From NCBI GenBank assembly GCA_020630215.1, contig JAHDBT010000007.1, forward strand, positions 1-43,810: a DNA stretch of 43,810 nucleotides, in the 5' to 3' direction. Positions 9,363-21,900 of this stretch are shown here, one piece after another. The notes under the pieces were generated by a model. It worked only from the letters and a program-made list of their open reading frames with translations. It was not told where the DNA came from and ran no database searches. Source of the stretch: Bacteroidota bacterium. GTDB lineage: Bacteria > Bacteroidota > Bacteroidia > Chitinophagales > UBA2359. The position numbers and the translations under genes were made by a program. Every line of letters starts with the position of its first letter. Within the stretch, counting starts at the first letter, position 1.

Positions 9363-9572
9363 TTTTTTATTACCTGCTCCAAGTCCATTTTCCTAATAGA
9401 GAACTTATTACACATATCACATTACACATTTTTAGTGGATATTTTGTATAAAAAAAACAAGGTAACATTAAAAATTTTGTCATTTCGATAAAATAGAGTA
9501 ACTTAGAGTGTCACAAAAATGCAATTAAGTGATTATTATTTTTCAATAGTCAATTGTTTCAACCATCATATA

Positions 9573-12389
9573 ATGAATACCACATTCAAAACACTAAAAT
9601 CACAACTTCCAGATACAATAGGTAAAGAACGTATTGACTTAATTTTGCAAATCATAAGAGCAGCGCTTTATCATCCATTTGAAGAAACAAAGTCTTTAAT
9701 AGAGGAAGCAAAAGAAGTAGCTAAGGATTTAGGGAAAAAGGAAGTGTTGATGGAGGTGTTTTATGAAGAAGCTTATTTCTATGGAGAACATAAAGCGTTT
9801 GAGGAAACCTATAAGATTTTAGAAAAAATATTAGTGTGGGCAAAAGAAAAAAAGAATGATCCTTTACTGGCTAAAGTATTGTTTAAATATGCCACTTGTT
9901 ATAGGGGGGAGTTTAATTTTTCAAAAAGTAGAACCTATTATTATAAAGCATTAGCTATAGCCGAAAAAAATGATTGGAAAAATCCTCCTCAACCCATGAT
10001 TTACAATAATATCGGTCTCACTTATTGGCAGGAAAATTTGAAAGATAAAGCGGCCGATTATTTTCATAAAGCAATAATTGGTTTCAAAAAATTTGGGCAA
10101 GAACCCAATGTTGCTTTAGCTTACCACAACTTGGCATTAGTGATGCGTGATCCATTAGAGGTAATTGACTATCTTAAAAAAGCAATTGACATCAACTTGC
10201 ATTTTGAAAATTCATTAATGTTATGTCGAAATTATAGATTAATTGCTACCACCTATAAATCCATTGACCAAAGCACCGAGGCTAAAAGTTATCTTTTAAA
10301 AATGTTTGCTATTGCGGAGGAAATAAAATCACCCAACTTTATTATGCAAAGTTGTTACCAAATGGGGCAATTAGCAGTAGTAGGTGAAGATGAAAATGCT
10401 TTAAAAGAAGCCAAAAAATGGTGTAATAAACTGTTTAGCCTCCTCCATAAAGAAACAAAAATGGATCGAATTACAGAAGCCTATTTTCTAAGAGCCAATA
10501 TATACCTGAAAGAAAAAAAATATGAAGCCATTAAGCTTTCCATCACCGAATTACAAGCCCGCATTGCTACCCACAATTTGCCTAGACGTGTACACTACAA
10601 CATCGCCTATTTTTTATATTTAGCTTATGAAGGCCTAGAAGATTTTAAAAATGCTTTTATCTATTTAAAGAAGTTTATGGCAGAAGAGAAAAGTAAAAAT
10701 GACCTAGAAATTCAAAAGAAAACAGAAGAGATAAACACACAATACGAAACCAAAGAAAAAGAAGCTGAAGTAAAACGCCTACAAGAAATGGAGGAAATAA
10801 AAACTCGTTTCTTCTCCCAAATTACCCACGAATTACGCACACCTCTCACCCTCATTCAAGGCCCTGCTCAACAAATTTTAGCCGCCAATGCTTATCCCAA
10901 AATACAAGGGCCAATGCAAATTATTAACCGCAATGCCAACCGCTTATTACTACTCGTTAATCAGTTGCTAGATGTAAACAAACTAGAAGCTAAAAAAATG
11001 GCACTTAACAACAGTCATGGTGATTTACCACCCTTTGTTGAAGCCATCATCTATGCCTTCCAAACATTGGCCAAACAAAAGCAAATACAACTAAACTTTA
11101 GCAGCGATGTAGACGCTTTAATTGTAAATTTTGATGTCGATAAAATCGAAAAAATACTCTACAACCTCTTATCAAACGCTTTTAAATTTACGCCCACAAA
11201 CGGGCAAGTAAAAGTGCAGTTATTGCTATTAGATACGATAGAAGAACAAACACAAAACATTCAAATTACCGTAGCCGATACTGGCAAGGGTATTAGTAAA
11301 GCAGCCCTCCCTCACATTTTCAACCGCTTTTACCAAGCCGATGATAGCTACACCCGTGAAGCCGAAGGAACAGGCATAGGCTTATCACTTGTAAAAGAAT
11401 TGACAGCATTAATGAATGGCAATATTGAAGTACAATCAACACTAGGAAAAGGAACAACCTTTACCCTCTCCCTCCCCCTAGAAATCTCCTCCAAAAAAGC
11501 TATACAAACAACAAATGAAAAAGAATTGAAATTAAAAACCGTCCTTCCTGCATTAAACTACCAAACAACAACTAATAGCAATCAAACATCCTCTGAAAAG
11601 AAAAAAACAAACGCTAATGCCAAGCCCACCCTATTACTCATCGAAGATAATACAGACATACACCAATACATCAAAAGCATATTAGAAAAAGAATACAACA
11701 TCCTAGCAGCTTACAACGGCAATAAAGGATTAGCAATAGCACAAAAACAAATTCCCGATATTATTATTAGCGATGTAATGATGCCTGGCAAAAATGGTTA
11801 TGAGGTGTGTAACATCATAAAAAATGATGTAGCTACCAGTCATATCCCCCTAATCCTCCTAACCGCAAAAGCAGCCCTCTCTAGCAGATTAGAAGGACTA
11901 GAACAAGGCGCAGATGTCTATCTCTCCAAACCATTTAGTGCAGAGGAATTACGCTTGCAAACCCACAATTTACTAAAAACCCGTAACAACTTACAACAAA
12001 AATATCAGGACTATTTACTAGGAAACCAATCACCAACAAATGCCCACACTAGTCTAAATCAAAAAGAAACCACCTTTCTACAAAAAGCCATTCAAATAGT
12101 AGAAGCACACCTTAGCGACGAATCATTTACAGTAAATAAATTGGCCAAAGCTTTGCATTTGAGCAATTCTCATTTATACCGTAAAATACAAGCTTTAACC
12201 AACACCACCTCCACACAGTTTATCCGCAATATTCGTTTGGCTAAAGCTAAAGTAATGCTAGAAAATCAGGTGGGCAATGTATCCGATATTGCCTTTGAAG
12301 TAGGGATGACTCCTAACTATTTTACCAAAGCATTTACAAAACAGTATGGCTATTCCCCTAGAGCATTGCTTACCAAAACTAATAACTAA
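9573..12389 (+). CDS. Soluble hybrid two-component regulator: TPR, histidine kinase, receiver, AraC DNA-binding
   Basis: One polypeptide carries both sensing and output. It has an N-terminal helical TPR region (about 40-385; YNNIGLTYW, ALAYHNLAL), a short coiled coil and HisKA (phospho-accepting His about 419 in THELRTPLTL). HATPase_c follows (N531 in NLLSNAFKF; DTGKGIS; GTGIGLSLV), then a receiver (phospho-accepting Asp about 734 in SDVMMPG; Lys in SKPF) and an AraC-type double HTH (about 836-936). Unlike classical hybrid two-component systems of polysaccharide loci, it has no signal peptide, periplasmic propeller or membrane helix, so it probably senses through TPR partners in the cytoplasm. 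An upstream ATG at 9519 would add 18 residues; 9573 was preferred because the hydrophilic, family-like part begins there. The giant surface-protein gene follows, and a direct-repeat site upstream of it is a candidate target. Confidence 0.9.
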   Translation: MNTTFKTLKSQLPDTIGKERIDLILQIIRAALYHPFEETKSLIEEAKEVAKDLGKKEVLMEVFYEEAYFYGEHKAFEETYKILEKILVWAKEKKNDPLLAKVLFKYATCYRGEFNFSKSRTYYYKALAIAEKNDWKNPPQPMIYNNIGLTYWQENLKDKAADYFHKAIIGFKKFGQEPNVALAYHNLALVMRDPLEVIDYLKKAIDINLHFENSLMLCRNYRLIATTYKSIDQSTEAKSYLLKMFAIAEEIKSPNFIMQSCYQMGQLAVVGEDENALKEAKKWCNKLFSLLHKETKMDRITEAYFLRANIYLKEKKYEAIKLSITELQARIATHNLPRRVHYNIAYFLYLAYEGLEDFKNAFIYLKKFMAEEKSKNDLEIQKKTEEINTQYETKEKEAEVKRLQEMEEIKTRFFSQITHELRTPLTLIQGPAQQILAANAYPKIQGPMQIINRNANRLLLLVNQLLDVNKLEAKKMALNNSHGDLPPFVEAIIYAFQTLAKQKQIQLNFSSDVDALIVNFDVDKIEKILYNLLSNAFKFTPTNGQVKVQLLLLDTIEEQTQNIQITVADTGKGISKAALPHIFNRFYQADDSYTREAEGTGIGLSLVKELTALMNGNIEVQSTLGKGTTFTLSLPLEISSKKAIQTTNEKELKLKTVLPALNYQTTTNSNQTSSEKKKTNANAKPTLLLIEDNTDIHQYIKSILEKEYNILAAYNGNKGLAIAQKQIPDIIISDVMMPGKNGYEVCNIIKNDVATSHIPLILLTAKAALSSRLEGLEQGADVYLSKPFSAEELRLQTHNLLKTRNNLQQKYQDYLLGNQSPTNAHTSLNQKETTFLQKAIQIVEAHLSDESFTVNKLAKALHLSNSHLYRKIQALTNTTSTQFIRNIRLAKAKVMLENQVGNVSDIAFEVGMTPNYFTKAFTKQYGYSPRALLTKTNN

Positions 12390-12392
12390 TAA

Positions 12393-12518
12393 CCAAAGGC
12401 TTTCATACCGCCACACGCTAGCCTAAAGACTAGAACAGGCGTTCCTTTTTATAAAAAAAAGGAACGCAGGGTCAAGCGTCTCGCTTGAGCCAAACGGTAC
12501 TCAAGCCTGTGGCTTGCC
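12393..12518. repeat. Palindromic intergenic repeat, copy 2
   Basis: This starts 4 bases after the hybrid regulator stop codon. The right half (GGAACGCAGGGTCAAGCG..., CAAACGGTACTCAAGCC) is the near-exact reverse complement of copy 1. The left half (TACCG, CGCT, AGACT) is more degenerate. The core is GCGTTCC plus T-run / A-run plus GGAACGC, which may terminate the regulator transcript. Confidence 0.7.
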
Positions 12519-12630
12519 ATAATACAAAATGGGGAATAAAACACAAGACCAAGCAAAACACATCAAAATTTATTTCATAGTATACTAACCAGTCTTTCAA
12601 GGCAAAAAAAGCCGTTCAAAAACCCAAAAA

Positions 12631-12670
12631 TGCAAGATATGACCACATTCTTGCAAGATATGACCACATT
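12631..12670 (+). promoter_or_regulatory. Tandem 19-bp direct repeat (21-bp period), candidate activator site
   Basis: The unit TGCAAGATATGACCACATT occurs twice with no mismatch, separated by CT. The 21-bp period equals two helical turns, so a dimeric or tandem regulator would contact one face. The repeat ends 18 bp before a TACCTTTG box, where an activator would normally sit in place of a -33 element. The AraC-type regulator encoded just upstream is the obvious candidate binder; this is inference. Confidence 0.55.
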
Positions 12671-12688
12671 TCACAATCCAATAAGGCT

Positions 12689-12696
12689 TACCTTTG
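12689..12696 (+). promoter_or_regulatory. Bacteroidota-type -7 promoter box
   Basis: TACCTTTG fits the TAnnTTTG consensus of Bacteroidota promoters. No TTG -33 element lies at the usual distance, consistent with an activator-dependent promoter. Transcription would start near 12702, giving a leader of about 230 bases before the ATG at 12930. Confidence 0.45.
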
Positions 12697-12929
12697 TAAG
12701 GAACTCAAACACAAAAAGCCCCTTCTATTCTTAACATTCCTAGCCAAAATTTTTCTGTCAAAAAGACAAGCCTTATAGCACCTCTTAAAAAACAACAGCC
12801 CCTATCTTTCACAAATACATATTAATATGTTTTTTAACAAAAAAAAGTGTTGCAATAGGAAAGTTATATCTATAGGGCTAGTATGTAGCCTCATCTCTAG
12901 CCATTTTTTTTACACCAAAAATTTCAGTT

Positions 12930-15900
12930 ATGCATTACAATCTCAACCATCTTTTTCTGCTACTTATTTGGTGCTTACTACCAACCAGTTTATTCGCCTA
13001 CGATATAGTAAACGATGTTAGTCCTGACGATGCAACCGCAAGCCAACTCTACGGTACAGCCGTTGCCGTAGGACAAGAAACTGTAATTGTTGGCGCACCT
13101 GGCGATGACAACAGCGCAGGCGCAGCCTACATCCAAACCTACAATCGAGCAACAGGAATATGGGAAGAAACCGAAAAACTGACCGCCAGCAACGCCGCTG
13201 ATTTCGACAACTTTGGCGAGGCAGTAGCTATTACGAAACCCATAGAAACAGGAGGCGAATTTTATGCAGCCGTTGGCGCACCACAACAAAATGCGGGGCT
13301 TGGCGCAGTGTATGTGTACCAATTTGGCAGTCAGTGGACAGAGGCACAAGTAATTACCGCCCCCGATATTACCCCCAATTTACGCTTTGGCACTTCCATT
13401 GCCATGAGCGATGATTTACTATTAATTGGTGCAAGTGGCGACATCAATTACGGCTTAGATGCTGGAGCAGCCTATTTATACAAACGCTCAGGCAGTAGCT
13501 GGATGTTTGTAGATAAAATACATGCCACCAATAATTTAGGCAATATTGAAGCTACACCAAGCGAATTGTTTGGGCAAAGTGTTGGAGTAGATGGAAACCA
13601 TTTAATAATAGGAGCACCGCTAAATCTTAATAACTTAGGACAAAGAGTAGGTGCTGCCTATATTTTTAATTTTGATGCCACTAGCAACAGCATTTCCTTC
13701 GTACAAAAATTAAACGCCCAACAAACAGGCGGCGCAAACGATGCAAACAATTTTGGTTACTTTGGCTATAGTGTGGATATGGCAGATGGCTATGCTATTA
13801 TAGGCGGCTATGGCGATACGTCGGCAGGAGCTAATACAGGTGCAGCATACATATACGAACTCAATGGCGCAACCTGGCAAATACACGAAAAATTACTCGC
13901 CGCTACTTCAGCAGCTAATAGCTATTTTGGTTGGAGCGTTGCCATCGAAAAAAATGGCGATGTACCTATTGCCGTTGTAGGAGCTAAATTTTACAACAGC
14001 GCACAAGGCTCCCTAAATGTATATGCTTTTGATGGAACCAACTGGACAAACAATAGCGAAGAAATTTTAGCAAGTACTACTACCGCTCAAGCACAGCTAG
14101 GTTTTTGTGTAGGTATTTGTGGCGCAGTTGTAGCAGCAGGCGCACACCAAAATACAAACAATGGCTTTAACTCAGGAGTAACTCAAATTTACGAAATGGT
14201 GGCTATACCTAGCAATTTAGTAGCGAGTGATGGCACAAGCGAAACAAGTGTAAGTGTTACTTGGAACAACCGTTCTACTACACAAAACGATGTGCTTTTG
14301 TGGAAAGATGAACAACTAACACCTTATACAACCAATACAACTTTTAACGATAATGCGGTTACTTTTGATGAAACCTACACCTACTGCATAGCTGCCGAAC
14401 ATGTAATGTGGGGCAACTCTCAAATGCTATGCGATGAGGGCTTTATTTTAGAAATGGCCGCACCAGTAAATATACAAGCCACAAACACCGCTTCTGGACT
14501 TACCAATTACGAAGACCATATTGATGTAACTTGGAACAATACCACAACAGCCACTAATTACCGTTTAGAAATTTATAAAAATGGCAGCTTAATAGAAGGC
14601 CTACCTACTAACCCTACAGCTACTTACGCAAACGCCGCCGCAGCCCCAACAAGCTATACTGACTACGATGTACTATCGCCTTCTACCAATTATGCTTACG
14701 AATACTGTTTACAAATTTACGAACCCATTTTTGCCAACCTATACGAAATAGAAATTCCTAACTTTGGTGTAGCTACCTATTTAGGGACTAATGTGGATAT
14801 TACCACCAATCAATACGGAGACCTTACTTATCATTTTTACAACGAAGCGGGTGAAATACATTCAACTTACGAAGATGTAACTGGACAATTAGTACTGAAC
14901 CAATTTCCTGCACCTAGTGGCCCACTAACTACGTACACATTTATATACCCCAATTATACCGCTACAATATTCCCTCCCGAAACAGATGCCGTAGTTGATT
15001 CCTTAAACGAAGATGGTAATGTAGTACAAGTACTAGCCCTTGATGCAAATGGCGAAGTAATTGCCCAATGGAATGTACCTGATAGAGAAGTGGGTAATGC
15101 CGCCTATTTCAATACTATTCAAGCTACAACACCTACCGAAGTTGGACGAGCTAAAGAATCGGTACAATCGTGTAGCAATTTAGGAACCATTGATATTGGC
15201 GCACCAACTAATGTAACTGCTTCTTATGCATCAGGGTTTATTGATTTAACTTGGACCGACAGCTCTGCCTTAACCGATAGCTTTTTTATTTACCGTGACG
15301 ATACTTACATAGGATTAGCGACAAGTAATACCTTTACCGACTATGCCGTACAATCGGGTACAGCACATTTATATTGTGTAACAGCCGTAGCCTATTTGCA
15401 TGGCGAATCGCAAATAAGCCCAACAGGTTGTGTAGAAGCAGGTTTTAATTTAGCAACACCTACCAATGTAGTAGCAAGCAATAATTTAGAAGACCAAGTT
15501 GATCTAAACTGGACCTACCCCAACCTAAGTGCTATACAAGGCTATTATGTATATAAAAATGGTGTACTCATTGCCGATTTACCTCCCTTCAATTCCATAT
15601 TTACCGATACAGAGGTAACTACAGGCAACACTTATAATTACTGTGTAGCCGCCTACAATATAGCCAATGGTACAAGCGATAAGGGTTGTGCCGAAGGCAT
15701 TATTGATTTGGCGGATGCTAGCCCTATAACAGCTTCAGATAATACTTTTGAAGATAAAGTAGAAATAACTTGGACCGATAACTCTACCGTAAATACTCAT
15801 TACCGCATTTACCGTACAAAAGTACCACAAGCTACAAACGATACCATTTTAATTGCCGAAGTGCTAGATGGTACGATCAGCTTTGACGATACCAATGTGT

Positions 15901-18900
15901 TATCGAACGTAGTATACGAATATTGTGTGGAAACCTATAGCACCACATTAGGTGCCGATATTAATCAAGTATGCGATATAGGTAGTGCTTTAATTTTTAG
16001 TCCTACCTTTACAAGTGCTTCGCAAGGCACGTCTGCCACCCAAGTTAATTTAGCCTTTAATTATGCAGGTGTAGCTACTAATATTAACATTTACCGCAAC
16101 GACGACCTTATTGCAACCGTACCTACTACCACCACCACTTATACCGATGTAAATCCTCCTAGTAATATACAAAGTACTTATTGCCTTATTGCTACCCAAC
16201 CAGGGCTGGGCGAATCCTTGCCTGCTTGTTTAAATGGTTGGACTACTACAACGCCCAATACACCACCTGCTGCTGTGCCTACGGCTATTGTGCCTAACCA
16301 AATTATTGATGATGATTTTACGTCAAATACTAGAAGCATAGCCGCCGACGAACATACTTTGATAATTGGAGATGGAGATAATGATCAAGCACGTATATGG
16401 GTTTTGAGTGATGGACTTTGGAGTTTTAGTCAAGTCATCTCAAAAATCCCCCTAGATGATATTAAATCTGATTTTACTGGAGGCCCCGAAGATGATGTTG
16501 ATTATTCGGATGATAATAGCACTTTTGGCAATAGTGTTACTATTGATGGGAATCAAATTGCAATAGCTAATGCGGGTAGAAGGGTTACTGAAGTAATATA
16601 CGATTATAATACTGCTTCTGTATTTCCAGATGTTACGTTTTTGCTTACAGAAGGTTTAATATCGTTTTATGAGAAGGATGCTTCTTCAGGTTTATGGCAA
16701 CTTGTTCATGCACATCAAAATACTAACTTTAATCAGGCTGAATATGTAGGAGTTGATATTTCTATGAGTAATGGCAAACTAGTAACAAGTTATACTTCTC
16801 CACTTAATGCTATAAGAGTATTCGAATCAACTAACTCAGGCTGGGAAGCAGGCACTTTTTTTCCAGGCATACCTAGCTTAAATCCATCTATTGCACCTAT
16901 TAATAGTGTTGCAGTAAATGGCAATTACCTTGCCTTAGCTAACGATGCTAGTTCAGTTAGCTTTAACGATTTCCCAGCGCTTTCAAATCCACCTATATTC
17001 TCAACAAACAGTGCATCTAGTTGCGCTATTAATAATAACCAAGATGTTATAATAGGTGGATATGAATCGGGATTGAACGAATATGTATACATACAAAATA
17101 ATGACGGTAGCAATCAAGTTGTTTTTGCTGGCAACGATTTTCTACCAATCGTCAATAATTTTGGCAAGCAAGTCGCTGTCAATAACAATCATATCGTTGT
17201 TTCGAGCGATAACCATGTTACGATATTTGATAGACGGTCATCAGGCACCTGGTCTAGATATGAAACCCTAGAAAAACAGAACCCAGATGCTCGTGGCGAA
17301 GTTGCTATTGCTGGTAAATCCGTATTTTTTAATACAGCAGATGGAGTCATGCACTACGTTATTCCTCCACGGGAATTAACTGCAACCAATGGAGAATTTA
17401 CTGATAAAATTCAGGTAAAATGGGAAGGCTATACCAATTATGATGAGGAACTAGTAGAAGGTTTTAAAATATACCGAGATGATGATTTCTCAAGTCCTAT
17501 TGCTACAACAGCCAACATCAATATTAATAGCATCGACGATGAAAATGTTGAACCAGGTAACATCTATAAATACTGTATTAAACCTTATCATTCTAACTGG
17601 GCAACCGACCATCCTATAGAAACCGTTTGCGCTACAGGTTACGCACGCAGCACAGGGCAAATATCAGGCGATGTAACTACGATTTCTCAAATAGGCATCC
17701 CCAATGTACAAATTTGTGCAGAAACAACAGGCACTACTTACTCTATGAAGTTTGACGGGGTAGATGATTATGCCGAAACAGCCAACAATATTCCTTTGTA
17801 TAACCGAAGTTTTACCATAGAATTTTGGGCTAAAAACGAAATAACAGGTATTGACAATATACTCCTAAGTCATGATAAAGACCAAACATTACACCGCCAT
17901 TTACATATGGGTTACTTAGCAAGTGGTCAATTTAGATTTGGCTTTTGGGGCGACGACTTAGATACGCCTACTGCCTATGGCGATGAAGGTGAATGGCATC
18001 ACTGGGCATGTGTGTACGATACAATAAGCATGTTAAGAACAATTTATAGAGATGGAATAGCAGTTGCTAGTGATAACCCTGGTGGGCATTATACAGGTGC
18101 TCGCAAACTTAATTTTGGCAGCTATAAAGATACCGATTACGGCAAAGGTCAACTCGACGAAGTACGTGTTTGGGATTATGCTCGTACCGCTACAGAAGTG
18201 GCCAATAATTACCAAAACATTATAGGCGGCAACGAACCTGGCTTAATAGGCTATTGGAATTTTGATGATCCGCAAAATGGCAATCTTACCCGCGATGGCA
18301 AAGTAGGTGTAGGCAATCATGCCAACGTTTACAATGGAGCAGTACGTACCTACAACACCCCGCTTAACCTATCTTACTGTGCTTTTACCAGCATTGATGG
18401 CAGCTACCAAATAATAAACCTGCCTTTTAGTGATACAGGTATTACTTATGCCGTAACACCGTTTTTTGATAGTGGAAGTGGGCCACATGAATTTAATCCA
18501 ACACAACAAATTAACCAACTAACTACCGTACAAAGTACCGCTAACTATGTTAACTTTACCGATAATACAACCTTCTCTGTTTCTGGTACGGTAAACTACG
18601 GAAGTGCCAACAATTATTGCCCTGTAGACAGTGTGGCTATCTACCTAGATGGCACTTATACAGGCGTACTTACAGATGATTATGGTGATTATAATATTGT
18701 AGTAAACAACCCTGGCGAACATGAAATAGCAGCGGTATATCCAGACAATTCCATACCACACATCATCAGCAACTCGCCACAAACCATTAATGTACAAAAC
18801 AATATTACTGATATTGATTTTACCGACATCACCAGCCGCAGCTTAATTATGAGTATTGGTGGTGCTTGTGGTGCCGATATTGGCATAGCCGATTACGAAA

Positions 18901-21900
18901 TTAAAGGCGGTTATAGCGATTGCCTAATCCGTACAGGCACTACTGCTGCTAGTGGAATAGCCGTAATAGAACATTTACCGCCCGGCCAATACAATGTAAA
19001 AATAACCGATATTCCCAACAGTTTTTCGGCCGAATACTACTTTGCCAACCTAAATATACAAGTAGATTTAAACGAGCAAGATTCTACCTTAAACCTAATT
19101 TACAACCGCCCATTTGTAGTAGAAATTACCAACTTTGATGAACTCCCCCTTACCTGTGAAGGCGATAAATGGGTATTTGAACAAAACGAAACCTACAACC
19201 TAAACTTTTTAGTGTACCAACAATTTCCTGATGGCACACAATGCCCTGCCGAAAATGGCAGCCTGTTTATTAACGACAATATCTCTGGATTAGGTAGTGT
19301 AAACCTACCTATTGCCGATGACGGTACGGCTAGTTATACCATGATTGCAGGCGCACCAATGATTATTGAGCCATATACCCAATCCTTAACCCTTACCGCA
19401 CAAGTAAATGGTGTTTTAACACCTTCCCAAACCGTAGAAGCCATTATTACAGGTGTACGCCCAAGAACCGCTACGTTTGTTACTTTAGTAGAAAATTTAC
19501 CCGACCTTATCCTACGAGACCCTCCTGGCGATAATAGCCATAGTTATGTAGATGCAGGACAACAGCGATGTTATGAAAAAGGCTTTTATTACAATACAAC
19601 GGATGGGCTCAATCTTAAATCACAAATTAAATTCGGCATTGAATCTTGGTTAGGTTTGGGGATAATCATTGAGAATAAGGCAACGGGCTATATAGGTTTA
19701 GATATAAGTACTGGCTTTGAACATTCACAGGATAATAGCACCGAATATTGCATCAATTTTAACGAAACATTTTCGACCTCTACCAACCCATTAATACCTG
19801 GCCCACAAGGAGATTTGTTTATGGGCAATGGCTTAAATTATATTTACGCCCTAAGCGATGAGGTAACTTACGATGGCTGTATGGCTCAAAGATTGGATCC
19901 CTCCATTAATATGTTACCCGACGATTTTGTTACCACCTATATCTACTCCAGATGGCATATCGAAAATGTGCTACTACCACAACTAGCAAACGATTTCCAA
20001 TCAGCCGAGCAAACCATACAAGCCAATGCAGCCAATAGTTTAGCCAATTGGCAAAATATCCTAGCAATGGATGAGTCCATCTATGCCGTATTTACCCAAC
20101 CTTTTAACGACCTTGGAAAGCCTGATACTGCCGATTTAGCCGCCTACGGCTATGTTCCTGATGAAGGACAAAGCATTGGAGATTACAATGCCGCTTATAA
20201 CGAAGCCTATCAAGATGTTGTTAATACCAATGAAGACCGAAACATCCTTACTGGCTTTCCAGGCGGATATACAATTGACAATTTCAATAATTATCCAACC
20301 AGTGAAGGCTATAGCCCCGTTTATTTAATTGGAGAAACAACGTTTAATGAACTTCCAAGTAATGCTATTGATGCTTTTGAAGAACTTGGCAACTTCCCCA
20401 ATCCAGTCAATTATTCTTTTGATGGAGGCGTTAACTATCAGTACAGCACTACCGTTGATAGAAACTGGAAAGCAAGCGCACAAAATGGCTTTTTTATAGA
20501 TGCACAAGTAGGCGTTGGAGCTAAAGTAGAAGCTGGTGGCAGTGGATACGACCAATATTTTGGTGCAATAACAGAACACCATGTAGGAGGCACTGCTGGA
20601 GAAAGCTCTAACATTAACTTTACTACAGGTTTTGAGTTTTCGGATGACGACCTCGGCGATTTCTTTACCGTAAATGTGAATAAGGATTTTGTTTATGGCA
20701 CTTCTGTTTTTGATTTACGTTCTGGTAGAACAAGCTGCCCCTGGGAGCCTTGGATTTACGACGAATCTGACCCCGACGACCGCCCTCGCACCCAAAGCCG
20801 TGATTTACTAGAACTACAACTCCTTGGCTCAGATACACAAACAGGATTAGACCCAAGCGAACCTGCTAATTTTGTAGTACGCCTATTTAACTGGAATGAA
20901 AGTGGCGAATTTAGAGCTTATGCTTTAAGTGGCATACCAGATTACAATCCGCATAATGCAACCATAAAAGCCAATGGTGCTCAAATTACCAATAGCAATG
21001 CACAATACTGGATAGATGCACAAGATTTCCTAGATGTAGATGTATCCATTACAAGAGGCCCCGACCATTACGATTATGTAAACGACTCTATTGCATTACT
21101 GTATTATGTTCCTTGCGAATATGCCTTATTTAATGATGGCGGCAACTTAGTAAATGCCGATACCCTATGGCTAAAAATTGGCTGGACTCCGCCTTGCAAC
21201 AATATCAGCATTATCGAACCTTACGAAGGCAAGGTTATCAACAGTCAATACCTCATCGAAAAGCAAGATACCATCGAGGTGGCACTAGGAGGCATTAATA
21301 CCGAAAACCTTAGCAAAATTGATTTTCATTACGTGCAATACAACCCAGTAACAGGAGCAATTATTACTACTTCCGCAGGTATCAGTCCTTGGACTTTTAT
21401 TAACAGTATTGACACCGCCTACATTAATGCCGACCCAGATTTTGACAACCAAACTGGACTAGTTAGTATTCCGTTGTGGTACGTAAATGGCTTGCCAAAT
21501 GGCTACTATAAAATTAGAGCAACCCCCCATTGTAATGTTATTAATAGCACCCTCGGCGCGCCAGATGTCACTACAGAAGTAGCTGGCTCCCCACAAATTG
21601 TCAACATCCAAATTAACAACAACAACTTCACCCTGCTAGGCTACACCGAACCTACCGACGGACTACTAGAACAAAGCGACCCCATTTTTGTACGCTTTAA
21701 CGATGATATTGATTGCGGCTATACAGATGTACAAAGCATTGTAAGCATTATTGACGAAACAACAGGTACAATAATACCCGATTGGGAATATACCATCGTA
21801 CCAGAACTAGTATTAGGACAATGTGGCGACCAAATAGATATTGTATTTAATAATGGCATCTTAGCCAGTCAATACGAAGGACATTTACTAACCGTTACAA

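Larger units (their letters stand above)
9049..9518. other. Intergenic region with duplicated 3' UTR and palindrome
   Basis: This holds a 140-bp imperfect palindrome (9086-9225). A 32-bp stretch (9294-9325) is identical to 26325-26356 downstream of the giant gene. An intrinsic terminator follows (9326-9361), then an AT-rich stretch leading to the hybrid sensor gene. The AT-rich part has a short run of CACAT/ACACAT words near 9411-9430, but I cannot assign it a role. Confidence 0.6.
12519..12929. other. Long leader region of the giant surface-protein gene
   Basis: The 411 bases before the giant gene contain the direct-repeat pair (12631-12670), the TACCTTTG box (12689-12696) and about 230 bases of probable 5' untranslated leader. 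A short open frame at 12827-13021 overlaps the giant gene start in another frame and has no protein-like features. No riboswitch was recognised. Confidence 0.5.

Noticed and set aside
12631-12670. CRISPR-like direct repeat
   Set aside because: Only two units with a 2-bp gap and no spacers; better read as a regulator site.
12827-13021. A 64-codon frame starting upstream of and overlapping the giant gene
   Set aside because: Overlaps the signal-peptide region in another frame and has no conserved-looking features; the giant frame clearly carries the protein.
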